A DNA stretch of 64,000 bases from Deltaproteobacteria bacterium RIFOXYD12_FULL_56_24 (GTDB lineage Bacteria; Desulfobacterota; Desulfobulbia; Desulfobulbales; Desulfurivibrionaceae), in contig MGTD01000011.1 in the NCBI GenBank assembly GCA_001799285.1, positions 53,123 through 117,122 on the forward strand, written 5' to 3'. Made by a program: the position numbers and the translations under genes. The notes under the pieces were generated by a model. The model did not search any database, was not told where the DNA came from, and saw only the letters and a list, made by a program, of their open reading frames with translations. Shown piece after piece: positions 1 through 8,428 of the stretch. Positions within the stretch are counted from its first letter, which is position 1. Each line of letters starts with the position of its first letter.

Positions 1-1
1 G

Positions 2-970
2 GAGCTGAAAAAAATCAGCCGTATCTCCCTGGTGGCCTGCGGCACCTCCTGGCATGCGGCCCTGGTGGCCAAATACTGGCTGGAAAAATGGGTGGGTATC
101 CCGGTGGAGGTGGACATCGCCTCGGAGTTCCGCTACCGCCGGCTGCTGCTGGATGAAACCGTGATGGTGGTACCCATCTCCCAGTCCGGGGAAACCGCCG
201 ACACCCTGGCGGGGTTGCGGCTGGCCAAGAAGATGGGGGCCAAGGTCATCGCCATCTGCAATGTGCTGGGCAGCACCATCACCCGGGAGGCGCACGGCAC
301 GATCTATACCCACGCCGGGCCGGAGATCGGAGTGGCCTCGACCAAGGCCTTCACCTGCCAGCTTACCGCCCTGCTGCTGTTCACCCTTTTCTTAGGCGAT
401 ATCCGCAAGACTATTGCCCCCAAGGATCGCAAGGATATCGGCCAGGCCCTCCTCGAGCTGCCCGGCCTCATGGAGCAGGAGATGCCCCGTTTGCAGGAGG
501 AAACGGCCCGCATTGCCGAGGCCTTTGCCCACAGCCGGGATTTTCTCTATCTGGGCAGGGGGAGCAATTTTCCCATCGCCCTGGAGGGGGCTTTGAAGCT
601 CAAAGAGATATCGTACATCCACGCCGAAGGTTATGCGGCCGGCGAACTCAAGCATGGACCCATCGCCCTCATCGACCGGGATATGCCGGTACTGGCCCTG
701 GCCCCCCGGGACAGCGTTTATCAAAAGCTTATTTCCAACGTGGAAGAGGTCAAGGCCCGGAACGGCAGGATCATCCTCGTTGCCAATGCGGGCGACAAAA
801 ATTGTAAGCGTATCGCCGAGCAGGTGATTACGGTGCCGGTCTGTCACGAGGAGTTGAACCCGATCCTCTTTGTCCTGCCCCTGCAGCTGCTGGCCTATGA
901 GATTGCCGTTCTCCGCGGCTGCGATGTGGATCAGCCCCGCAACCTGGCCAAGAGCGTTACGGTGGAATAA
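2..970 (+). CDS. glmS: Glutamine--fructose-6-phosphate aminotransferase (isomerizing), C-terminal part
   Basis: GlmS makes glucosamine-6-phosphate from fructose-6-phosphate and glutamine, the first step toward UDP-GlcNAc for peptidoglycan and LPS. The frame is open from base 2, so the glutaminase half and start lie outside the window. What remains (about 322 codons) is the two-SIS-domain isomerase half. It opens with the sugar-phosphate loop around VACGTSWHA, has SQSGETADT and then [13 protein letters not shown], and ends [13 protein letters not shown], the typical GlmS C terminus that places a lysine in the isomerase site. The gene ends 25 bp before a mobile palindromic element. Identity is very secure; only the truncation by the window edge limits the call. 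Confidence 0.96.
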   Translation, partial: ELKKISRISLVACGTSWHAALVAKYWLEKWVGIPVEVDIASEFRYRRLLLDETVMVVPISQSGETADTLAGLRLAKKMGAKVIAICNVLGSTITREAHGTIYTHAGPEIGVASTKAFTCQLTALLLFTLFLGDIRKTIAPKDRKDIGQALLELPGLMEQEMPRLQEETARIAEAFAHSRDFLYLGRGSNFPIALEGALKLKEISYIHAEGYAAGELKHGPIALIDRDMPVLALAPRDSVYQKLISNVEEVKARNGRIILVANAGDKNCKRIAEQVITVPVCHEELNPILFVLPLQLLAYEIAVLRGCDVDQPRNLAKSVTVE

Positions 971-995
971 TAGCTTGTCGGTAAATAACTTTTCA

Positions 996-1153
996 GTAAC
1001 TGATCACAAGGTAGGCGACCAAGTGCAGCGCCGTATCCCCAACTGTAAGCGATTGCAGGGTGCGGCAGATGCGCGACAGAGGCCTGAGAGCTATACATAT
1101 GGTATGCGAACAGGCCGATAACAAAGCAGATGTCGTGCCCTGTGATCGCTTAC
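996..1153 (+). mobile_element. Palindromic MITE-like element, copy 1
   Basis: The element starts GTAACTGATCACAAGG, has an internal second motif GTAAGCGATTGCAGGG at 1045, and ends GCCCTGTGATCGCTTAC at 1153. The 1045-1153 part is a long hairpin. The flanks ACTTTTCA at 988-995 and 1154-1161 are an exact 8-bp direct repeat, the signature of transposition. It lies between glmS and the bioH-like gene and now encodes the N terminus of the latter frame. Confidence 0.9.
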
Positions 1154-1809
1154 ACTTTTCAGGGCTCGCACCGCTGCCGTACCCCGCGATCATTTTTCTA
1201 CCCGGCTGGGGCTTTTCCGGCCAGGTACTCGATTTGGCAGAAAAGCGCTACCCCTGGGCAAGCCCGGCGGCGTTGCTGGATCCGGTCACCGCTCAGGCGG
1301 AGATTCTGGCTTTTCTGGCCGAACGCCAGCTTGCTGCCGTCCAGCTGGTCGGCTGGTCCATGGGCGCTTACCTGGCTTATGATTTTACCTGTGCCTTTCC
1401 CGAAAAGGTGACGGGTCTGACCCTGCTCGGTATGCGGGGTTCCTGGCCGTCTGCGGAGATCGAGGCCATCCGTCGGGGCCTTGCAACCGACCCCGTGGCG
1501 TTTATGCGGGATTTTTACCGGAAAAGCCTGCTGGGCTATAAAGAAGAAGCCCGGCGGTTTGTGGCCGACCAGCAGGAGGCGCTGCTGGCATCTCTGGACT
1601 TGCGGATTCTTGGCCGGGGTCTCGATTATCTGGGCCAATGGCGTTTGTCGGAACGCGGGGTGCAATGCCCGGTTTTCTGTTGGCATGGGCGGCGGGATAT
1701 CATCGCGCCGGTGGCGGAGCAGGCCGTGATCCCCGGAGTCCGGGGCATCATCATCGAGCATGGCGGGCATGCCCTTTTTTTCGATCGGGAGTTTGCCGCA
1801 GGTGACTGA
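1099..1809 (+). CDS. bioH: BioH-like pimeloyl-ACP methyl ester esterase (alpha/beta hydrolase)
   Basis: Likely hydrolyses pimeloyl-[ACP] methyl ester, ending the BioC/BioH route to the biotin precursor. The alpha/beta hydrolase triad is visible: nucleophile in GWSMG, acid in HGRRDIIAP, histidine in GGHALFF near the C terminus, with the oxyanion segment FLPGWGFSG near the start. The next genes are bioC and bioD, with overlapping ends, so this is one operon. The 5' end is odd: the coding frame runs into a mobile element, so the only ATG or GTG codons upstream of the conserved domain (1099, 1135) are element DNA. If the element and one target repeat are removed, the frame reads back to a TTG at 975. 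Start assignment is therefore uncertain; family assignment is good. Confidence 0.82.
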   Translation: MVCEQADNKADVVPCDRLHFSGLAPLPYPAIIFLPGWGFSGQVLDLAEKRYPWASPAALLDPVTAQAEILAFLAERQLAAVQLVGWSMGAYLAYDFTCAFPEKVTGLTLLGMRGSWPSAEIEAIRRGLATDPVAFMRDFYRKSLLGYKEEARRFVADQQEALLASLDLRILGRGLDYLGQWRLSERGVQCPVFCWHGRRDIIAPVAEQAVIPGVRGIIIEHGGHALFFDREFAAGD

Positions 1810-2581
1810 ACTCGGCAAGCAAAGAATCCGGCATCGTTTTTCCCGCGCCGCCGAAACCTATGACGCCCATGCCGAGGTGCAGAAGGATCTGGCGCTCCGC
1901 CTGCTTCGGGAGCTTCCCGAGAGCGGCAACGTGGCACGCATTCTGGAGATCGGCTGCGGCACCGGGCACTTCACCGCGCTTCTTGCCGGACGATACCCCG
2001 AGGCCCAAATCATTGCCCTTGATTTCGCCGAAGGCATGGCGCACCTGGCCGGAAAACGGCTGGCCGACAAGGAGCATGTCTCCATCCTCTGTGAAGAAGG
2101 GGAGCGGTTCCTGGCCGCCTGCCCCACCACCTTTGATTTGATCTGCGCCAATTCCACCCTGCAATGGTTTGATGACCTGGGTGCGGCCCTGAGGCAGATC
2201 GGCCGCCTGCTTTCCGGCCAGGGATGTTTTGCCGGGGTTTTGTTCGGCCCCCGGACCTTCACCGAGCTGGCCCATGGATTGAGCGGGATCTTTGGCCAGG
2301 AGGTGCGCCTGCCGCCCCATGAATTTCCCGCCGAAGAGAAGCTGGCGGACCTGCTGGGGGAGAGCTTTTCCCGTTTTGTCGTGCAGGAAGAAAGCAGGGT
2401 CAAAAAATACGAGTCACTTCTTGCCTTGCTGGATCATATCCGCAAAACCGGCACCGCCGGGGGCCGGCTGCCGGCCGCCTTGACCAGGGGAAGGCTGCGG
2501 CAGCTTGACGCCTGGTTTCAGGCAACCCACGGCGGGTATCCCGCCACCTATCAGGCCTTTGTCGTCAGGGGGGAGAAATGA
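1802..2581 (+). CDS. bioC: Malonyl-[ACP] O-methyltransferase BioC
   Basis: SAM-dependent methyltransferase that caps malonyl-ACP so fatty acid synthesis can build the pimeloyl chain of biotin. The N terminus carries the BioC hallmark RHRFSRAAETYDAHA; motif I is LEIGCGTGHFT, followed by DFAEGMAHLA and ANSTLQWFDD. Length is about 259 residues, normal for BioC. The frame is open to an ATG at 1760, but a GTG at 1802 (VTELGKQRIRHRF) gives the usual N-terminal length and overlaps the bioH stop by 8 bp; it was chosen on that ground. It overlaps bioD by the ATGA arrangement, implying translational coupling. Confidence 0.9.
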   Translation: MTELGKQRIRHRFSRAAETYDAHAEVQKDLALRLLRELPESGNVARILEIGCGTGHFTALLAGRYPEAQIIALDFAEGMAHLAGKRLADKEHVSILCEEGERFLAACPTTFDLICANSTLQWFDDLGAALRQIGRLLSGQGCFAGVLFGPRTFTELAHGLSGIFGQEVRLPPHEFPAEEKLADLLGESFSRFVVQEESRVKKYESLLALLDHIRKTGTAGGRLPAALTRGRLRQLDAWFQATHGGYPATYQAFVVRGEK

Positions 2582-3267
2582 GCGGGATATTTGTCGCCGG
2601 CACGGACACCAATGTGGGCAAGACCCATGTCTGCGGATTGCTGCTGGATTTTCTCCTTAAAGAGGAAATCCAGGCCGGCTATCAGAAATGGGTGGCGACC
2701 GGGCCGGAATTTCCGCCGGCTGATTTGGCGGCCTGCCTGCGCATGGCGCAACTGCCTCTGGTCCCTGAGCTGGTCGGCACTCAGGTGGTTTATCATTTCC
2801 CCCTGCCCGCCTCTCCCCATTTCGCCGCCGAACGGGCGGGGACGGTTATCGACCCGGCACTGATCCGTGCCCGGTATCAGGAGAGGCTGGCCAGCCATGA
2901 GCTGCTTATTGTCGAGGGGGTTGGCGGCTTGCTGGTGCCGCTGAACCGGGCGCTGCTGCTGGTGGATCTGCTGGGGCAGCTCAAGATTCCCACCCTGCTG
3001 GTGGCGACGAGCGGCCTTGGCACCATCAATCATACCCTGCTAAGTCTGGAGGCCCTGCGGTACCGGGATATCGAGGTTCTGGGGGTGGTGTTTTCCGATG
3101 CCGAGCCGGAGGAAGATGAGGCGTTGGTTGAGGATAATATGCGGACCATCGCCAACTTGGGACAGGTGCGGGTTTTCGGCCGTCTACGGCGCTGCCTTGA
3201 TCCTGCCGGGGCTCGTTCTGATTTTGCCCCGATCGGTCTGGCGATTGCCAAGGCCCTGGGGCGGTGA
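2578..3267 (+). CDS. bioD: Dethiobiotin synthetase BioD
   Basis: ATP-dependent closure of the ureido ring from 7,8-diaminopelargonic acid to dethiobiotin. The P-loop GTDTNVGKTHVCG opens the protein after three residues, VEGVGGLLVPL is the conserved second motif, and the length (229 aa) is normal. The start overlaps the bioC stop (ATGA). The product would feed biotin to carriers such as the biotinylated carboxylase subunit encoded at 46.2-48.2 kb. bioA, bioF and bioB are not in the window. A mobile element begins 25 bp after the stop. Confidence 0.95.
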   Translation: MSGIFVAGTDTNVGKTHVCGLLLDFLLKEEIQAGYQKWVATGPEFPPADLAACLRMAQLPLVPELVGTQVVYHFPLPASPHFAAERAGTVIDPALIRARYQERLASHELLIVEGVGGLLVPLNRALLLVDLLGQLKIPTLLVATSGLGTINHTLLSLEALRYRDIEVLGVVFSDAEPEEDEALVEDNMRTIANLGQVRVFGRLRRCLDPAGARSDFAPIGLAIAKALGR

Positions 3268-3292
3268 TTGCCGGATAGCAGTGCTTATTTTC

Positions 3293-3526
3293 GTAAGCGA
3301 TCACAGGGCACCACATGTTGTCGGCACTTCTGCCGACGATTGACAGCGGCGATCGGTCCGGCTCACGTACAAAAGTACGCGTCGCCAGCCCGCTTGCCGC
3401 AACCTGCGGCACCCTGTGGCCGCTTTTAGCTGAGTTGAGCAGCTTGTCTGCTCAAAACGAAACTTATACCCGAAGGGTGATTCCGTGGTTATTTGACCTT
3501 TGTGGGCTTATCCCGTGGTTGGTTAC
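3293..3526 (+). mobile_element. Palindromic MITE-like element, copy 2 (carries nested modules)
   Basis: Starts GTAAGCGATCACAGGGC and ends CCGTGGTTGGTTAC. Flanks TTATTTTC (3285-3292) and TTATTTCC (3527-3534) match in 7 of 8 positions. Compared with the 154-bp copy at 18134 it carries a hairpin insert TGTCGGCACTTCTGCCGAC plus ATTGACA near 3320-3346, and the 55-bp module GCTGAGTTGAGCAG...ACTTATACCC at about 3429-3480. The right target repeat contains the stop codon of the DUF2892 gene. Confidence 0.88.
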
Positions 3527-3745
3527 TTATTTCCGGCAGCAACCCTGGCCGGGACGGTTTTCCGGTACTCCAAGTTTCTTGAGGATGGTGGCCAGCGGGC
3601 AGAATTTGCTGAAGCCGTACTGGAGAAGGTTGGCTCCGACAAAGGCGGTGAAGAAATACCAGTAGGGATGCAGCCAGGTTCCCAGAGCCAGGCTGAGCAG
3701 GATGAAAGCGCCGGCAAGTACATGAACCCAGTCCGTGACGATCAT
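3527..3745 (-). CDS. DUF2892 (YgaP-type) small inner-membrane protein
   Basis: 72-residue membrane protein with two hydrophobic segments (about residues 6-22 and 27-43) followed by GFSKFCPLATILKKLG, the typical DUF2892 signature, and a C-terminal CC pair. DUF2892 domains are found alone or fused to rhodanese domains, often beside ArsR-type regulators; here the ArsR gene lies 30 bp upstream on the same strand, so they probably form a two-gene operon. A role in sulfur or redox stress is only suggested by that context. The stop codon lies inside the target-site repeat of the adjoining mobile element. Confidence 0.8.
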   Translation of the reverse strand: MIVTDWVHVLAGAFILLSLALGTWLHPYWYFFTAFVGANLLQYGFSKFCPLATILKKLGVPENRPGQGCCRK

Positions 3746-3775
3746 GGTGAAATTTCCTTGGTGAGGTGGCGGGGA

Positions 3776-4063
3776 TCAGGCATCTTCGCAGAAAAGTTCC
3801 CGCATGGTTTTGATCAGCTCGGTCACCCGCCCTTCCGAAATTCGGTTGTAGATGAAATTCGCATCCTTGCGGTAGGTGATGATTCCCTGGTTGCGGAGGA
3901 TGGAGAGATGCTGGGAAACATTGGCATTGGTGGTATGGACCTCCTTGTGGAGATCGCCCACGGTCATTTCCGTGTCCTGCAACAGGCAGAGGATCTTCAG
4001 GCGGATGGGATGTGACATGGTCTTCAGGAGTCTGGCGATATCATCAATATGGTTGTCCTGCAT
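3776..4063 (-). CDS. ArsR-family winged-helix repressor
   Basis: 95 residues, the size of a single ArsR/SmtB domain. The recognition-helix region reads HTTNANVSQHLSILRNQGIITYRKD, preceded by MSHPIRLKILCLLQD, both standard for the family. No clear metal-binding CxC in alpha-3 is present; the only cysteines are in ILCLL and at the C-terminal FCEDA, so it may sense something other than arsenic or cadmium, such as redox state or sulfide. The probable target is its own operon with the DUF2892 gene. No operator was identified. Confidence 0.85.
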   Translation of the reverse strand: MQDNHIDDIARLLKTMSHPIRLKILCLLQDTEMTVGDLHKEVHTTNANVSQHLSILRNQGIITYRKDANFIYNRISEGRVTELIKTMRELFCEDA

Positions 4064-4156
4064 GAAGTCGTTTCCTTGCCTGAGATTAAGCTGTGAATTT
4101 AGGCGGGATCTTCCGGTCTGTAAACAGAAAAATTAGCCCTTTTTGTTTTCTTTCCG

Positions 4157-5134
4157 TCAATGGACCAGGCGGGATACTCCGACCATCTCGGTGCGGCTGT
4201 GCAATTGGGTCTGATATCGGCGCAGGGCCTCCACCGTGGCCGGATAAGGGTGGCCGACGCCCACGGCCTGGCCATGCTCCCCGGCCAGCTGAATTAAAAG
4301 GTCAAGCTGGGTCATGATTTTATCAGGGCTCTGGTCGTTATCGAGAAAAACGGTGCGGCGTTCGGTTTTTATTCCCATTGTCCGGGCAAGATCGTAGGCC
4401 ATGCTCCGGGTGGCGGTCACGCTGTCCAGGAAAAAGAGGTTGCGCTCCCGCACCAGGGAAAGCAGGGTCCGCATGGCCTGGGGATCGGCGGTAAAGCGGG
4501 AGCCCATGTGATTGCTGACCCCGATGGCCTTGGGGACCTCCCGCAGGTCTTCCTGGAAGAGGGCGGTCATGGTTTCCGGGTCCATGGCCGTGGTCAGGGC
4601 GCCGGGGCCGGGATTCCATTTCGGGTCCACGGGTTCAAGGGGAAGGTGCAGGAGGATGTCGCGTCCCCTGGCTTGGGCCTCTTTTTGCAGCTCTTCGGAA
4701 AAAGGGGTGAAGGGCAGGAAAGCGAAGGAGAGGGGAAGGTCGAGGGCGATTAGGGCCTTGCCGGTATTTTGCCTATAGCCCATATCGTCGATGACGATGG
4801 CGACAAGGGGCCTGTCCGAAAGAGAAGTTCCCCCCGGCTTTTTGGGGTGGCTTGCGATAGGTGGCGCCTGATGGGGCAGGGCGGGCTCCTCATAGAGCGG
4901 AACCTGCCGGTTTGGCAGGGGTTTGCCCTCCTGCGGCAAGGGCTTTTTCTTGGCCTGTCCGCTCAGCTGGGGTATCGGGGGTTTCGGGGACATGCCGGGA
5001 TAGAGCAGCATGAAATAAACGCCGGCGGCCAAGGTCGCGGCTACAAAAAGAAAAAGGGAGAAGAGGCCAAGCCGGGATCCCCACTTTTTTATCGTGCGTT
5101 TTGGGGCTGGTTTTTTAGAGGAAGCCTTGGGCAT
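4157..5134 (-). CDS. Divergent polysaccharide deacetylase family protein (YibQ/DUF610-like)
   Basis: 325 residues: a short basic start, one transmembrane anchor at about residues 20-46 (LGLFSLFLFVAATLAAGVYF), a Pro/Lys-rich linker, then a deacetylase-like beta/alpha barrel from about residue 105 (PLVAIVIDDMGYRQNTG). Family motifs seen are FAFLPFTP, ILLHLPLEP, GVSNHMGSRFT and FFLDSVT. It is probably periplasmic and envelope-associated; the substrate is unknown. It lies 2 bp downstream of the polyprenyl synthase gene on the same strand, and is likely cotranscribed with it and with the DinG-like gene. Confidence 0.82.
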   Translation of the reverse strand: MPKASSKKPAPKRTIKKWGSRLGLFSLFLFVAATLAAGVYFMLLYPGMSPKPPIPQLSGQAKKKPLPQEGKPLPNRQVPLYEEPALPHQAPPIASHPKKPGGTSLSDRPLVAIVIDDMGYRQNTGKALIALDLPLSFAFLPFTPFSEELQKEAQARGRDILLHLPLEPVDPKWNPGPGALTTAMDPETMTALFQEDLREVPKAIGVSNHMGSRFTADPQAMRTLLSLVRERNLFFLDSVTATRSMAYDLARTMGIKTERRTVFLDNDQSPDKIMTQLDLLIQLAGEHGQAVGVGHPYPATVEALRRYQTQLHSRTEMVGVSRLVH

Positions 5135-5136
5135 GC

Positions 5137-6117
5137 CTATTTATCTCGGCTCAGAACATAATGAGCCAGCCCGGTCAGGGGTTGCTTTGCCGGGGCTTCG
5201 GCGAAGATGGCCAGACCGGCCAGGGCTTCGCCGAGTAGCGCTTCGGCCTGCGCCCTGGCTAGGGAAAATCCCTCATACCGCGTGATAAGGCCATGGACCA
5301 GGGCCAGCTCTCGGCTGCGCTCCTGCTGCGTTGCCTTGAGCAGCCCGGTAAGCACCTCTTGGTCCCTGGCGTCAGCCAGGGCCAGGGTCTTGATCAGGGG
5401 CAGGGTCATCTTGCCCTCCTGGAAATCGTTGCCCACCGCCTTGCCGGTTTTCGCCGGGTCTCCCAGATAATCCAGCAGGTCGTCAACGATCTGAAAGGCT
5501 AAGCCCAGGTTGGTTCCGTAGGTGCGCAGGGCGAGCCGCTGCTCGGCGGTCCCCTGGTTGTGGGCAATTCCCGCCTCGCAGGCCGCGGCAATGAGGGCAG
5601 CGGTTTTGCCCCGCAGAACCTGAAAATAATTTTCCTCGGAGGTGAGGATCTCGTGCGCATTGCGCAACTGCAAGAATTCCGACTCGACCATCGCTGCGGT
5701 GGCGCGGCCGATCAGGGCCATGGCCGCCGGGCCGCCCACCTCGCTGGCCAGAGCCATGGCATGGGCATGGAGATAATCCCCGGCCAGGATGACCGGCTCC
5801 ATCCCCCAGATGGTGTTGGCGGTTTCCGCACCGCGCCGCAGGATGGCATGGTCGATAACATCGTCGTGCAGCAGGCTGGCCGCGTGGAGATACTCAAAGG
5901 CGATAGCCAGCCGCGCGGTGTCGGCGGGCGGAGTCCCGATCAGGCCTGCGGCCAGCAGGGTCAGCAGGGGGCGGATGCGTTTGCCGCCCTGGAAGATGGC
6001 GTGGTGGATGATCTCCGCCAGCAGCGGACTTTCGATGATCGCCAGATCCTCTTTCATCACCACGTCAATCACGGCCCCTTTTTCTTTAAGGGCCGCAAGC
6101 AGCTCAACGTTGTTCAT
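5137..6117 (-). CDS. ispB: Polyprenyl diphosphate synthase (octaprenyl-type)
   Basis: Trans-prenyltransferase that extends farnesyl diphosphate, probably to make the quinone side chain. Both aspartate-rich motifs are present: LLHDDVIDHA (first, about residue 82) and FQIVDDLLDYLGD (second), plus GGKRIRPLLTLLAA near the N terminus. A start at 6117 (MNNVELLAAL) was chosen over 6144 because GGAGG lies 6-10 bases upstream. That Shine-Dalgarno sequence is part of the target-site duplication of the adjacent mobile element: before insertion, the preceding helicase stop would have overlapped this start. The chain length of the product cannot be read from sequence. Confidence 0.88.
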   Translation of the reverse strand: MNNVELLAALKEKGAVIDVVMKEDLAIIESPLLAEIIHHAIFQGGKRIRPLLTLLAAGLIGTPPADTARLAIAFEYLHAASLLHDDVIDHAILRRGAETANTIWGMEPVILAGDYLHAHAMALASEVGGPAAMALIGRATAAMVESEFLQLRNAHEILTSEENYFQVLRGKTAALIAAACEAGIAHNQGTAEQRLALRTYGTNLGLAFQIVDDLLDYLGDPAKTGKAVGNDFQEGKMTLPLIKTLALADARDQEVLTGLLKATQQERSRELALVHGLITRYEGFSLARAQAEALLGEALAGLAIFAEAPAKQPLTGLAHYVLSRDK

Positions 6118-6129
6118 GGCGTTTCCTCC

Positions 6130-6303
6130 GTAATCATTTCCCATGGAAGCAAAATTTTTGGTAGCCTTGGGATGGTAGCCGTTTAGCAGTGCCGCAGATG
6201 CGCGGAAGAGGTCGGTGAAGTGTGCTGTTGCACATGAGCCGGCCGATGACTGTCAATCATCGGCGGCAGCGCCGATAACGCAGATGTACTGCTGGATGGC
6301 TAC
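6130..6303 (+). mobile_element. Palindromic MITE-like element, copy 3
   Basis: Flanked by GTTTCCTCC at 6121-6129 and 6304-6312, an exact direct repeat. The body contains three terminal-motif copies (GTAATC at 6130, GTAGCC near 6161 and 6175, and GGCTAC ending at 6303) and the module with GGCCGATGACTGTCAATCATCGG. It lies between the polyprenyl synthase and the DinG-like helicase and supplies the helicase's TAG stop. Confidence 0.85.
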
Positions 6304-8294
6304 GTTTCCTCCGTAAAAAAATTCCGCACAGCGCTAATCTCGCGGCAGATCTGGCTTGGGGGCAGGCTTTTCAGGAAGAGTTTGCCGTACTGCTTGCTGA
6401 AGAGGCGGACATCGCAGATCGCCAGAACCCCACGGTCGGTGGCGCTGCGCATCAACCGGCCTACGCCCTGACGCAGGGTCAGGATGGCGCGGGGGATCTG
6501 GAAATCGTAAAAGGGGTTGCCGCCTTCGCTTTTGATCCGTTCCATGCGGGCCATAATAACAGGGTCCGAGGGGACTTCAAACGGAAGTTTGTCGATGATC
6601 ACGCAACTCAGCGATTCGCCCACCACATCCACCCCCTCCCAGAAGCTGGCCACCGCCAGGAGGACGGAATGGGTCTGCTCCCGGAACTGCTCCAGCAGCC
6701 TGGCCTTGGGAGCCTCCCCTTGCAGCAGCAGCGGAAAGGGCAGCCGGCCCAGAAGAAACTCGTGGGCGGCGCGCATGGCGCTGAGGCTGGTGAAAAGCAG
6801 CAGGGTCCGGCCATTGGCGGCCATGATCAGCTCCTGCATCAGCTGCTGGCAGGCGCCCGGAAACTCGCGGGCCGCCGGCTCGGGAAATCCCTTGCCCGGC
6901 ACGAAGAGCAGGGTGCGCTTTTCGTAAGCAAAGGGGGTGGCCAGGGTAAGGGTCGGGGTGTCTTCGGGCAGGCCAAGGCGGCGGGAAAAATAGGTGAAGT
7001 TGTTGTCGGTGGTCAGGGTGGCTGAGGTGAAGATCACGTTTCGGCTCTGGTCGTAAAGAAAGTCCTGCAGTTCGTCGGCAATGTCGATGGGCGAGGCGGA
7101 GAGGGCCACGGTTTTTTCCCTTCGTTCATACCAGTAAACCGAGGAGGAGTCCCGCGCCTCGGTGATGGTGGTGAAGGCGGCCAGCAGCTCTTCCACCCGC
7201 CGCTGCATGCCCAGCCATGATTCCCCGCCCGTGGCCGCCTTGGCCAGTTGATTGGACAATCCCTTGATCTGGTCGGCCATGCGCTGCCGCTCTTCTTCCC
7301 AGCCCGGGAACCGCTCGATGAACTGGAGCAGGGAAAAACGGCCCCGCTCCCGGGGGAAGAGCTCGGCAAAAAGATCGATCTGCTTGGCCAGCGCCCTGGC
7401 GGTCTGTACCACCCCTTCCCTGGCGCGGCCCACCAGATCGGCCTGGGCCGCGGTCTCCAGATCTTTCACCAGATCGATCACCTGATAATGGCTGAAGGAG
7501 GTGCCGAAGTAGCGGGTCGCCACCCCTTCCAGATGATGGGCCTCGTCGAAAATCACCGATTCGTAGCGGGGCAGAACCTCGGCATGCCCGAAACGGCGCA
7601 GGGCCAGGTCGGAAAAGAAGAGGTGATGGTTGACCACCAGCAGCTGGGCCTGGCCCGCTTTTTTGCGCAGTGTAGTTATAAAGCAGGCGGAGCCATCCGG
7701 GCAGTTGGAGCCCAGACACTGACTGGCCGAGGCGGTGATTGCCTGCCAGAGCGGGGCATTGTCCGCCAGCCAGGCCAGTTCGCTCCGGTCGCCGGTCTCG
7801 GTTTCCTCAAGCCAGTCGGCGACCCTTTGGCTGTCGCGGTCGTCGGCCAGGAGATGGCGCTGGGGTGAGGCAAGGAACTGCTGCCAGCGGTAGAGGCAGA
7901 GGTAGTTCTGTCTGCCTTTGATGCAGAGGGCGTTGAGCCTCGGGGCCAGGTGTTTCTTGATGAAGGGGATTTCCTTGGTGAGAATCTGGTCTTGCAGGTT
8001 CAAGGTATTGGTGGAAACCACCACCTTTTGGCCGCTGAGGATGGCCGGAACCAGATAGGCCATGGTCTTGCCGGTGCCGGTGCCCGCCTCAACCGCCAGC
8101 ATTCCTGCCTGGCCGGCCCGCTCCTCTTCCGTCGGCTCCAGGGTGGCGGCGATGGCTTCGGCCATGCGCAGCTGGCCGGGTCGGGATTCGTAGCCGGGCA
8201 GTTTCCGGGCCAGGATACCGCCTTGGGCAAAGATGTCGGCCATGGCCTCAGGCAGAGAAGTGGACATAGGGCTCTGCTTAGCTTGTGGATTCAA
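6300..8294 (-). CDS. dinG: DinG/XPD-family ATP-dependent DNA helicase with FeS-type cysteines
   Basis: Superfamily 2 helicase, 664 residues, probably unwinding damaged or structured DNA 5'-3'. Walker A is VEAGTGTGKTMAYL (about residue 70), Walker B is the DEAH box VIFDEAHHLEG, and the late motif is QGVGRLMRS. Four cysteines in the order C-IKGRQNYLC ... SQCLGSNC fit the 4Fe-4S cluster of XPD/DinG proteins. TTG at 8294 has GGAGAG eight bases upstream; an internal ATG at 8267 is the alternative. The TAG stop is contributed by the end of a mobile element; without it the frame would read one more residue and stop inside the next gene's ATGA. Confidence 0.9.
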   Translation of the reverse strand: MNPQAKQSPMSTSLPEAMADIFAQGGILARKLPGYESRPGQLRMAEAIAATLEPTEEERAGQAGMLAVEAGTGTGKTMAYLVPAILSGQKVVVSTNTLNLQDQILTKEIPFIKKHLAPRLNALCIKGRQNYLCLYRWQQFLASPQRHLLADDRDSQRVADWLEETETGDRSELAWLADNAPLWQAITASASQCLGSNCPDGSACFITTLRKKAGQAQLLVVNHHLFFSDLALRRFGHAEVLPRYESVIFDEAHHLEGVATRYFGTSFSHYQVIDLVKDLETAAQADLVGRAREGVVQTARALAKQIDLFAELFPRERGRFSLLQFIERFPGWEEERQRMADQIKGLSNQLAKAATGGESWLGMQRRVEELLAAFTTITEARDSSSVYWYERREKTVALSASPIDIADELQDFLYDQSRNVIFTSATLTTDNNFTYFSRRLGLPEDTPTLTLATPFAYEKRTLLFVPGKGFPEPAAREFPGACQQLMQELIMAANGRTLLLFTSLSAMRAAHEFLLGRLPFPLLLQGEAPKARLLEQFREQTHSVLLAVASFWEGVDVVGESLSCVIIDKLPFEVPSDPVIMARMERIKSEGGNPFYDFQIPRAILTLRQGVGRLMRSATDRGVLAICDVRLFSKQYGKLFLKSLPPSQICREISAVRNFFTEET

Positions 8295-8310
8295 GGAAAT
8301 TTCTCTCCTG

Positions 8311-8340
8311 TTGACAAGGGGAAAAGCATTCTGCTAGCCT
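8311..8340 (+). promoter_or_regulatory. Sigma-70-like promoter for the usp gene
   Basis: TTGACA at 8311-8316 and TAGCCT at 8335-8340 with an 18-bp spacer, about 90 bp upstream of the universal stress protein start and divergent from the helicase gene. Predicted from sequence only. Confidence 0.5.
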
Positions 8341-8428
8341 GATCAAGACGAGAGGATGATGCATCCAAGCTCGGCTCAGGTCGCACTCGTGGCTCTGAAG
8401 TTTGACATCTATACCATAAGGAGAGGAA

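Noticed and set aside
3315..4015. Plus-strand ORFs across the DUF2892/ArsR region
   Set aside because: They run through palindromic repeat DNA and antisense of two recognisable minus-strand genes.
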